DNA of 6,977 nt, taken from JBGPLJ01 sp041486385. GTDB lineage: Bacteria; Pseudomonadota; Gammaproteobacteria; Steroidobacterales; Steroidobacteraceae. Shown piece after piece: positions 1 to 5,837 of the stretch; within the stretch, counting starts at the first letter, position 1, and each line of letters begins with the position of its first letter. The notes under the pieces were generated by a model. The model was not told the DNA's origin. It saw only the letters and a program-made list of their open reading frames with translations, and made no database searches. Location: assembly GCA_041486385.1 (NCBI GenBank), contig JBGPLJ010000195.1:1-6977 (forward strand). Direction: 5' to 3'. The translations under genes and the position numbers were made by a program.

Positions 1-471
1 AACCATCGAGTCGACGGCCTTGTAACCCGTCTGCACCGGCTGGCTGACGGACTTCCTGAAGATGACGCCTGGCGCGACGCGCTCGATCGGCGCCTGACGC
101 GATGACTTGATCGGACCCTTGCCATCGATCGGCTGACCCAGCGCGTCGACCACGCGGCCGAGCAGCTCCGGTCCGACCGGCACTTCGAGAATGCGATTCG
201 TCGTCTTGACGGTGTCGCCTTCCCTGATGTGCTTGTACTCACCGAGCACCACCGCGCCCACCGAATCCTGTTCGAGGTTCAGCGCAAGGCCGAAAGTGTT
301 GCCGGGGAATTCGAGCATTTCACCGTAGCGTGCATCCGCGAGACCGTGCACACGGCAGATGCCGTCCGTCACAGTGACGACCGTGCCGACGTTGCGTGCT
401 TCAGTCGCGGACTGGAACTTTTCGATCCGCGACTTGATGAGATCGCTGATTTCGGATGCTTTGATCGACAT
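1..471 (-). CDS. atpA: F1Fo ATP synthase subunit alpha, N-terminal part (cut by window edge)
   Basis: Alpha subunit of the F1 catalytic head, which alternates with beta in the hexamer and carries non-catalytic nucleotide sites. Only the first 157 codons are present, beginning MSIKASEISDLIKSRIEKF. Recognisable family blocks follow: GTVVTVTDGICRVHGLADARYGEM and ALNLEQDSVGAVVLG (N-terminal beta-barrel, about residues 28-95), then RILEVPVGPELLGRVVDALG, and QPVQTGYKAVDSM at the cut. In E. coli AtpA the P-loop (GDRQTGKT) comes shortly after this point, so the nucleotide-binding residues lie outside the window. The ATG at 471 is preceded by AAGGAAG six bases upstream (plus-strand 478-484), a good ribosome site that supports this start. 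It follows atpH after 62 bases containing a palindromic repeat. The coding frame is intact to the edge. Confidence 0.97.
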   Translation of the reverse strand, partial: MSIKASEISDLIKSRIEKFQSATEARNVGTVVTVTDGICRVHGLADARYGEMLEFPGNTFGLALNLEQDSVGAVVLGEYKHIREGDTVKTTNRILEVPVGPELLGRVVDALGQPIDGKGPIKSSRQAPIERVAPGVIFRKSVSQPVQTGYKAVDSMV

Positions 472-487
472 GCAGTGCTTCCTTATT

Positions 488-526
488 CCCCTCACCCCAA
501 CCCTCTCCCACCAACGCGGGAGCGGG
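488..526. repeat. REP-like palindromic element between atpH and atpA
   Basis: The sequence contains CCCTCACCCCAACCCTCTCCC followed by an inverted partner. CCCTCTCCC (501-509) pairs with GGGAGCGGG (518-526) with one mismatch around an 8-base loop. The CCCTCACCCCAACCCTCTCCC lead is a motif I recall as a dispersed intergenic palindrome in many proteobacterial genomes. This copy appears slightly decayed, since the right arm reads GGGAGCGGG where a perfect arm would be GGGAGAGGG. It sits inside the operon, downstream of the atpH stop and upstream of the atpA ribosome site. It could therefore form a hairpin in the mRNA. It lacks a T-run, so it is not a typical intrinsic terminator. The family assignment is from memory. 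Confidence 0.6.
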
Positions 527-533
527 CGCAGGC

Positions 534-1073
534 TCAGGCGCCGGTTAAATCAGATTCGAGACGATCGAGACGGCCCTTCAACGAGCCATCGATCACGAGA
601 TCATCCGCCTGCAGGACTGCGCCACCAATAAGCGACGGATCGAGCTTGCTGTGCAATCGCACCGTTCTGGAAAGACGCCTCTCGACTGCGGCCGCGAGCT
701 TCTTCTGCTGTTCGACGGAGAGCTCGACTGCGGAGGTCACGGTGACGTCGATCGACCGCTCGGACTCGGACTTCAGGTGCGCGAACATCGCGGCAATCTC
801 GGGGAGGTAGCCGAGTCGCCGGTTCGCTGCGAGAACTTTGATGAAGTCGTGGCCCTTCTCGTCGAATGTATCGCCAACGACTTCATTGACGAGGCCCGCG
901 AGCGCTGTGGGCGTGACCCGCGGATTCGTAAGCAGCGGCGCGACGCGCGCATCAACCACCACGGTGGCGGCGAGCGACAATGCATTGAGCCATGAGCCGA
1001 GCTTCTGCTGCTCGCGCGCGAGCGCAAACACCGCTTTGGCGTAGGGTCGGGCGATGGTGGTCTTTTCCGCCAT
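534..1073 (-). CDS. atpH: F1Fo ATP synthase subunit delta
   Basis: Delta subunit (OSCP homologue), the peripheral-stalk piece that joins the b dimer to the top of the alpha3beta3 head. At 179 residues it is close to the usual family length. The N-terminal helical domain opens with MAEKTTIARPYAKAVFALA, where the ARPYA block near residues 8-12 is typical. The C-terminal family signature is clear at about residues 144-172: LDPSLIGGAVLQADDLVIDGSLKGRLDRL. The ATG at 1073 lies two bases after the atpF stop and has no clear Shine-Dalgarno, so it is probably translated by coupling to atpF. A TGA stop ends the gene 62 bases before atpA. Nothing looks broken or unusual in it. Confidence 0.97.
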   Translation of the reverse strand: MAEKTTIARPYAKAVFALAREQQKLGSWLNALSLAATVVVDARVAPLLTNPRVTPTALAGLVNEVVGDTFDEKGHDFIKVLAANRRLGYLPEIAAMFAHLKSESERSIDVTVTSAVELSVEQQKKLAAAVERRLSRTVRLHSKLDPSLIGGAVLQADDLVIDGSLKGRLDRLESDLTGA

Positions 1074-1075
1074 GG

Positions 1076-1546
1076 TCAGATGCGCGCAGCGAGCTTGTTG
1101 AGAATGTCCGCGTGCGTGCCGGCATCCACTTCGCGTTCGAGGATCTTCCCGGCCCCGGAGACGGCGAGCGATGCAACCTGACGGCGCAACTCCTCACGAA
1201 CGTTGTTGCGCTCCTGCACGATCTGCTGCTTGGCGGCAACGATCAGCCGATCGCCCTCGGCGCTTGCCGTGGCCTTCGCCTGCTCGACCATTTCGTTCGC
1301 GCGGCGACGGGCGTGCTCTTCGATCTGCATCGCTTTCTCGCGCGCATCCTTCAGCAGTGCGTCCGCGCGGCCGCTGGCTTCGCTAAGACTCTTCTGGCCC
1401 TGGTCGGCGGCCGCCAGACCGTCGGCAATGCGCTTTTCGCGCGCCACCATTTGCTTGAGAGTCATCGGCCAGATCCAGCTCACGCAGGTCCAGACGAGCA
1501 GCGCGAAAATGATCATCTGCGCGAAGATCGTCGCATTGATATTCAC
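1076..1546 (-). CDS. atpF: F1Fo ATP synthase subunit b
   Basis: Subunit b forms the dimeric peripheral stalk that holds F1 against the rotating ring. The 156-residue length equals that of the E. coli protein. It opens with MNINATIFAQMIIFALLVW, a single membrane helix at about residues 5-26 ending in WIWP. A conserved Arg36 (VAREKRIADGL) follows, then a long charged alpha-helical, coiled-coil-like stretch (about residues 37-140). The C-terminus, EVDAGTHADILNKLAARI, resembles the delta-binding end. The start codon is GTG (codon at 1546-1544), with GGGAG about ten bases upstream, and the MNINAT start matches the family. The gap to atpE upstream is 37 bases, and atpH follows after two bases. Confidence 0.97.
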   Translation of the reverse strand: MNINATIFAQMIIFALLVWTCVSWIWPMTLKQMVAREKRIADGLAAADQGQKSLSEASGRADALLKDAREKAMQIEEHARRRANEMVEQAKATASAEGDRLIVAAKQQIVQERNNVREELRRQVASLAVSGAGKILEREVDAGTHADILNKLAARI

Positions 1547-1583
1547 GGCGAGTTATCTCCCGAAAAAGTCTGCTGCCGATGCT

Positions 1584-1874
1584 TCAGCCAGCGCCGGCTA
1601 CGGTCTTCAGCGCGCCGAGGAACGGATTCGCGAACGTGAAAAAGAGCGCGATGCCGACGCCGATCATCGTGACCGCGTCGAGGAGGCCCGCGACGATGAA
1701 CATCTTCGTCTGCAGCATCGGGACCATTTCCGGCTGACGCGCAGCGCCTTCCAGAAATTTTCCGCCGAGCAGGCCGAAGCCGATGGCGGTGCCGAGAGCG
1801 CCCATGCCGATGAGCAATGCGACCGCCACGGCCGTCATGCCCTGCACGTTCGCAATGTTTGCTGCCATATCCAT
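1584..1874 (-). CDS. atpE: F1Fo ATP synthase subunit c (proteolipid)
   Basis: Subunit c oligomerises into the rotor ring that carries protons across the membrane. The 96-residue protein has two membrane helices (about 14-38 and 56-82) joined by the polar loop GAARQPEM, whose Arg46-Gln47-Pro48 matches the family's F1-contact loop. The proton-carrying carboxylate is Asp66 in VAGLLDAVTMIG, equivalent to E. coli Asp61. The residues after it (AV) are not the Ser-Thr pair of sodium-type rings, so proton coupling is inferred. The frame is open upstream to 1949, but the ATG at 1874 has GGAGGT seven bases before it, and the extra upstream residues are hydrophilic and unlike the family. A second in-frame ATG at 1868 would have poorer spacing. 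Confidence 0.97.
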   Translation of the reverse strand: MDMAANIANVQGMTAVAVALLIGMGALGTAIGFGLLGGKFLEGAARQPEMVPMLQTKMFIVAGLLDAVTMIGVGIALFFTFANPFLGALKTVAGAG

Positions 1875-1881
1875 TTTGTCT

Positions 1882-1887
1882 ACCTCC
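1882..1887 (-). promoter_or_regulatory. Strong ribosome binding site of atpE
   Basis: On the minus strand the sequence reads GGAGGT-AGACAAA-ATG, an essentially ideal Shine-Dalgarno at seven bases. It decides the atpE start at 1874 over both the longer open frame and the ATG at 1868. The 52-base atpB-atpE gap around it is 54% A+T (28 of 52), richer in A+T than the flanking genes. This suits an unstructured, highly translated leader. Confidence 0.8.
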
Positions 1888-1926
1888 GGTGATGTGAGCT
1901 CGAATGAACGAAGAAACAATTGACCC

Positions 1927-2787
1927 CTAGTGGTGCGTCTCGTGCGCAAGCGACAGGTACACGATCGTCAGCATCATGAAGATGAACGCCTGCAAAGTGA
2001 TGATCAGCACGTGAAAAACGGACCAGGCGAATCCGAGGCCGAATTGCAGCAGCCACATGCCGATCGTGCCGAGGCCGCTCAGCCAACCGTGTGCGAGGCT
2101 CGGAAAGCCGAAGGTCAGCGCGAACAGGCCGATCAGAATCATGATGAGCTCGCCGGCATACATGTTGCCGAAGAGTCGCAGGCCGAGAGATACCGGCCGC
2201 GCCAGCTCTTCAATGACTTTCAGGATGAAGTTGAACCAGGAGAGCCAGATCGTATCGAACGGGTGGAAGAAGAACTCCTTCGCGTACCCGCCGATGCCTT
2301 TCATCTTCACGCTGTAGTACTGCACCAGCACGAACACCGCGAGCGCCATGCCGAAAGTGATATTGAGGTCGGTGGTCGGTACCGCTTTGAAGTTCTCGAG
2401 GCCTGCGCCGCGTTCCGCGACCACGGTCGACCACCAGTCGACCGGCCACAGATCGACGGAATTGAGCAGCCAGATGAGCGCGAAGATGGTCAGCGCCAAC
2501 GGTGCGACGAGCGGCGTTGTGCCGTGGAAACTGTCTTTGACCTGTGTGTCGATCCATTCGACGATGAATTCGACGAACGATTGAAAGCCGCGCGGCACAC
2601 CCGGGTTGCGCGCGGACTTGCGCGATGCCAGCGCGAAGCTGACGACGAAGAGTGTTCCAAGGAGCGTCGTGACGAGCAGGCTGTCGACATTGAAAGTCCA
2701 GAAGCCCTCACCGACGCGCCAGTTGGTGAGGTGATGAACGATATAGCCGGTTACCGATTCCGGACCGTGTGCGTCGACTGCAGCCAT
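1927..2787 (-). CDS. atpB: F1Fo ATP synthase subunit a
   Basis: Subunit a is the stator of the membrane sector and supplies the two proton half-channels against the c ring. The 286 residues are slightly longer than the 271 of E. coli. The N-terminus carries TGYIVHHLTNW (compare IGHHLNN), then the first membrane helix at about 37-54. Conserved blocks follow: LVAPLALTIFALIWLLNSVDLWPVD (93-117), YYSVKMKGIGGYAKE (157-171) and the signature PVSLGLRLFGNMYAGELIMILI (198-219). Arg204 corresponds to the essential E. coli Arg210 and Glu213 to Glu219. The last helix, FHVLIITLQAFIFMMLTIVYLS, supplies His259 and Gln266 (E. coli His245 and Gln252). The ATG at 2787 follows GGGGAG very closely, with AGAGGG about 12 bases upstream as an alternative site. 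It lies 48 bases after atpI. Confidence 0.98.
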   Translation of the reverse strand: MAAVDAHGPESVTGYIVHHLTNWRVGEGFWTFNVDSLLVTTLLGTLFVVSFALASRKSARNPGVPRGFQSFVEFIVEWIDTQVKDSFHGTTPLVAPLALTIFALIWLLNSVDLWPVDWWSTVVAERGAGLENFKAVPTTDLNITFGMALAVFVLVQYYSVKMKGIGGYAKEFFFHPFDTIWLSWFNFILKVIEELARPVSLGLRLFGNMYAGELIMILIGLFALTFGFPSLAHGWLSGLGTIGMWLLQFGLGFAWSVFHVLIITLQAFIFMMLTIVYLSLAHETHH

Positions 2788-2835
2788 TGCTCCCCATCAC
2801 CCTCTAAATTGGCCCTCTAGACGCGGCCTCTCCCG

Positions 2836-3246
2836 CTAACGCTGCGGGCCACCTGTGCTCGCCGCGCTCGGCCCACGCTTCAGGAGCGCGAACCAATAGA
2901 CCAGAAATCCCGCTGCGTACGCGACCAGAAATGGTCCTGCCGCAACTTTGGTGCTGCTCAGTACGACCGCCAGCAGCAGCGCCGTAACGCCAAACTTGGC
3001 CGCTTCGCCCGCGTACATGCCGCGCAGGATCCGTTTCGGATCAGCGCCCGGTCCGTGGCGAAAAAAGAAGACCGCCTGAACCAGATTCGCGGCGGCCCCG
3101 ATACCGCCGCCGGCTAGCGCCGCGACCGCCGCCTGCCCCCCATATATGAGTAGCGTCGTCCCGGCGATCAAGGCGGTGAGCCCCAACTGACTTGCGACGA
3201 CACCCAGCGCAAACCGGCGCGCGGCTGCATGGCTGTTCGTGCTCAC
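2836..3246 (-). CDS. atpI: ATP synthase protein I (assembly factor)
   Basis: AtpI is a small membrane protein encoded first in many atp operons, known to help c-ring assembly or stability and not part of the finished enzyme. From the proposed GTG at 3246 it has 136 residues, near the 126-130 of E. coli. Four hydrophobic segments are visible at about 13-34, 38-63, 81-98 and 102-122. Family-like blocks are AGGGIGAAANLVQAVFFFRH and GEAAKFGVTALLLAVVL. The frame is open upstream to a GTG at 3360, but that extension is proline-rich, unlike the family, and contains the promoter at 3292-3320, so a transcript from that promoter cannot encode it. No clear Shine-Dalgarno precedes 3246, so the exact start is the least certain point. 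AtpI is poorly conserved, and the call leans on position and topology as well as sequence. Confidence 0.88.
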   Translation of the reverse strand: MSTNSHAAARRFALGVVASQLGLTALIAGTTLLIYGGQAAVAALAGGGIGAAANLVQAVFFFRHGPGADPKRILRGMYAGEAAKFGVTALLLAVVLSSTKVAAGPFLVAYAAGFLVYWFALLKRGPSAASTGGPQR

Positions 3247-3263
3247 ACCGGTCGAGAAATACC

Positions 3264-3279
3264 CGGGGAGGGACCCCCG
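3264..3279 (-). other. Small GC hairpin in the predicted atpI leader
   Basis: In the predicted 5' untranslated leader, CGGGG (3279-3275) can pair with CCCCG (3268-3264) around a six-base loop. The stem is short but all G-C, and it starts about six bases into the predicted transcript. It could protect the 5' end of the long atp mRNA. It may equally be chance in GC-rich DNA. Confidence 0.25.
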
Positions 3280-3291
3280 CAAAGGCCGCGG

Positions 3292-3320
3292 ATTATAGGG
3301 GGGAACGGCCGGTGGCTCAA
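3292..3320 (-). promoter_or_regulatory. Sigma-70-type promoter of the atp operon
   Basis: On the minus strand a perfect -10 hexamer TATAAT (3297-3292) is separated by exactly 17 bases from TTGAGC (3320-3315), which matches four of six bases of the TTGACA -35 consensus. Transcription would start near 3285 and give a leader of about 39 bases to the atpI GTG at 3246. The location, between parB and atpI, is where gammaproteobacteria usually have their main atp promoter. In DNA this GC-rich, a perfect TATAAT at optimal spacing is unlikely to be chance. Confidence 0.78.
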
Positions 3321-3390
3321 TAAGAAAGAGTGGGTCTGCGCGCTGCATAAGTAGCTGCACGTATTGACCTTTTGAGCAATTCCCTGAGTG

Positions 3391-3404
3391 GCCGCCCGGG
3401 CGGC
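3391..3404. other. Perfect GC palindrome directly after the parB stop
   Basis: GCCGCCCGGGCGGC is self-complementary over 14 bases and starts at the base next to the parB stop codon. As RNA it would fold as GCCGC/GCGGC with a CCGG loop. No U-run follows in the parB direction (the sequence continues CACTCAGGG), so it is not a standard intrinsic terminator. It might stabilise the 3' end of the parAB message or weakly attenuate readthrough into atpI. Confidence 0.4.
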
Positions 3405-4310
3405 TTACTGGATGTGCTCGATAATGCCGTCGAGCTCGTCGAGGCTGTTGTAGTTCACGGTCAATCGGCCCTTGCCGGTTGCCGAGGAGTGCCGGATGAC
3501 GACCCGCGCACCGAGCTTGTCCGATAGCTGATCCTCGAGGCGCCGCACGTCCGGATCGCGAGATTCACCGCCGTCGTCCCGCTTCTTGGGCTGGAGCATG
3601 CGGCGCACGAGCGCTTCGGTCTCGCGCACGGACAATCCTTTGCCCGCAACGACCTTGGCGACTTCGATCTGCTGGCGCCGCTGCGTCAGGCCGAGCAGGG
3701 CGCGCGCGTGCCCCATTTCGATCTCGCGGCGCTCCACGAGGCCTTTGACTTCATCGTCGAGCTCCAGGAGGCGCAGCAAATTCGCAACGGTGACTCGTGA
3801 GCGCCCCACCGCATCCGCCGCTTCCTGCTGCGTGAAGGCGAATTCGCCGATCAGACGCTGCAACGCGCGCGCTTCTTCGAGCGAATTGAGATTTTCGCGC
3901 TGGATGTTCTCGATGAGCGCCATGGCCACGGCAGACTCATCAGGCACATGACGGACAATCGCCGGGATTTCACCCAGGCCCGCCATCTGCGCGGCGCGCC
4001 AGCGGCGCTCACCGGCAATGATCTCGTAGCGTTGCGACTCTCCAGCTCCTGGAGTGCCTGCGGGCCGCACGATGATCGGCTGCACCACACCCTGGGCGCG
4101 GATGGAGTCGGCGAGTTCCTGCAGGCTCTCCGGCCGCATGTCGACGCGCGGCTGATAGCGCCCGCGCCCGAGGAGATCCAGGGGGATTTGGACGAGTTGG
4201 TCGCCGCTTGGTACCGTGTGCGCGCCCGTCTCCGGCGCCGTTTTCGACTGCACCTGCGGCCCGAGCAGCGCCTCGAGACCTCGACCCAATCCGGAACGCT
4301 TAACGCTCAT
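3405..4310 (-). CDS. parB: Chromosome-partitioning protein ParB (Spo0J/Noc family CTPase clamp)
   Basis: ParB binds parS sites near the origin, loads as a CTP-dependent sliding clamp, and stimulates ParA so that sister origins separate. At 301 residues it is of normal chromosomal ParB length. The N-terminal LGRGLEALLG (8-17) is the ParA-contact motif. CTP-binding boxes are visible as RYQPR (51-55), GERRWRAAQ (100-108) and ENIQREN (134-140). A helix-turn-helix follows at about 157-182 (FAFTQQEAADAVGRSRVTVANLLRLL), and the C-terminal dimerisation end is GRLTVNYNSLDELDGIIEHI. The ATG at 4310 lies 27 bases after the parA stop with no good Shine-Dalgarno, and the MSVKRSGLGRGL start is family-like. 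It is downstream partner of parA in one transcription unit. I found no convincing parS in the window. Confidence 0.97.
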   Translation of the reverse strand: MSVKRSGLGRGLEALLGPQVQSKTAPETGAHTVPSGDQLVQIPLDLLGRGRYQPRVDMRPESLQELADSIRAQGVVQPIIVRPAGTPGAGESQRYEIIAGERRWRAAQMAGLGEIPAIVRHVPDESAVAMALIENIQRENLNSLEEARALQRLIGEFAFTQQEAADAVGRSRVTVANLLRLLELDDEVKGLVERREIEMGHARALLGLTQRRQQIEVAKVVAGKGLSVRETEALVRRMLQPKKRDDGGESRDPDVRRLEDQLSDKLGARVVIRHSSATGKGRLTVNYNSLDELDGIIEHIQ

Positions 4311-4337
4311 GGCGGCGGAGTGTAATCGAGTCGCACG

Positions 4338-5150
<813 letters not shown>

Positions 5151-5189
5151 GAAAGTGGACCGCGAGCTGGGAGCTGCTGTTGTCGCGCC

Positions 5190-5209
5190 ACTATACGGGA
5201 TTTCCTCCT
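5190..5209 (-). promoter_or_regulatory. parA leader with AGGAGG and a TATAGT box (tentative)
   Basis: In the 65-base rsmG-parA gap the minus strand reads AGGAGG (5209-5204), twelve bases later GTG (5191), and TATAGT (5195-5190), which could be a -10 hexamer. The upstream -35 candidate, TTAAGG, is weak. The GTG is not in the parA frame. The gap may hold a parA promoter, a leader, or only coincidental motifs. Confidence 0.25.
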
Positions 5210-5215
5210 GGCGCC

Positions 5216-5836
5216 TTAAGCGCGCGCCACTTCGACGATATGTCGCTCGGCGTCTAGCCCCGGCACTTCAACCCGATGCGCCGCAACCACCTGCCAGCCG
5301 CGCGGGATCGCCGTCATCTCCTCGGGAAGAATGTGGCCCTTCATTGCAAGGAGCCGGCCGTCTCGCGTGCAGAGCGGGCCCGCGTACGCGACGAACTGGC
5401 CGAGCTTCGAAAGTGCGCGTGCAACGACCGTGTCGAACTTCTGCGGTGGCCGGAATTGTTCGGCGCGCGTATGCAGGGTCGTGACATTCGTCAGGCCAAG
5501 CTTTGCAATCACGTGGTCGACGAAGCCGAGCTTCTTGCGCGTGGCATCTATGAGCAGAAATTCACGCGCCGGATACGCGATCGCGAGCGGGATGCCCGGA
5601 AATCCCGCTCCGGTACCGATATCGAGGATACGCTGCCCGTGCAGAAACGGCCCAACTGACAGGCTGTCGAGAAGATGATGGGTCACGGTGCGCTCGTCGG
5701 CGATCGAAGTGAGATTGAATTTCTGATTCCACTCGGCAAGTTCCGCCGCGAGCACCAGGAGCTTCTCTGCCGATTCCTGACCGAGTTCGACACCGAGGCG
5801 CGCGCTGTCGGCCTGCAGGGAGGACGGAGTCGTCAC
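5216..5836 (-). CDS. rsmG: 16S rRNA (guanine-N7) methyltransferase RsmG (GidB)
   Basis: RsmG uses S-adenosylmethionine to methylate N7 of G527 (E. coli numbering) in 16S rRNA within the 30S subunit. Loss of the family enzyme gives low-level streptomycin resistance. The 206 residues match the family (207 in E. coli). Visible blocks are EWNQKFNLTSI (35-45), HLLDSLSV (54-61), the SAM motif I DIGTGAGFPGIPLAI (72-86), the acidic loop LLIDATRKK (94-102, Asp97), VVARALSKL (137-145), LLAMKG (162-167) and ERHIVEV near the end. The start is GTG at 5836, one base after the prpD stop, and the Shine-Dalgarno is weak, which suggests translational coupling to prpD. The usual gammaproteobacterial neighbour on this side, mnmG (gidA), is absent. 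The downstream neighbour, parA, is the expected one. Confidence 0.97.
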   Translation of the reverse strand: MTTPSSLQADSARLGVELGQESAEKLLVLAAELAEWNQKFNLTSIADERTVTHHLLDSLSVGPFLHGQRILDIGTGAGFPGIPLAIAYPAREFLLIDATRKKLGFVDHVIAKLGLTNVTTLHTRAEQFRPPQKFDTVVARALSKLGQFVAYAGPLCTRDGRLLAMKGHILPEEMTAIPRGWQVVAAHRVEVPGLDAERHIVEVARA

Positions 5837-5837
5837 C

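Noticed and set aside
501..526. Intrinsic terminator between atpH and atpA
   Set aside because: The stem is not followed by a T-run in the transcribed direction, and termination here would separate alpha from the rest of the ATP synthase.
1203..1892. Plus-strand open frame of 229 codons opposite atpF and atpE
   Set aside because: It runs antisense across two well-identified genes and their gap, and the product is an Arg/Ala/Ser-rich composition artefact.
1584..1949. Longer AtpE of 121 residues starting at 1949
   Set aside because: The extension overlaps the end of atpB, is hydrophilic and unlike the family, and the ATG at 1874 has an ideal Shine-Dalgarno.
2003..2018. CACGTG core with GTGAAAAA flank, resembling half of a parS site
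   Set aside because: Only one arm resembles the TGTTTCACGTGAAACA consensus, about 10 of 16 positions match, and the bases encode the highly conserved FHVLIIT segment of AtpB.
1930..2820. Long plus-strand open frame of 296 codons opposite atpB
   Set aside because: It mirrors atpB almost exactly, its product is a charged low-complexity protein without a recognisable domain, and long antisense frames are expected in GC-rich genes.
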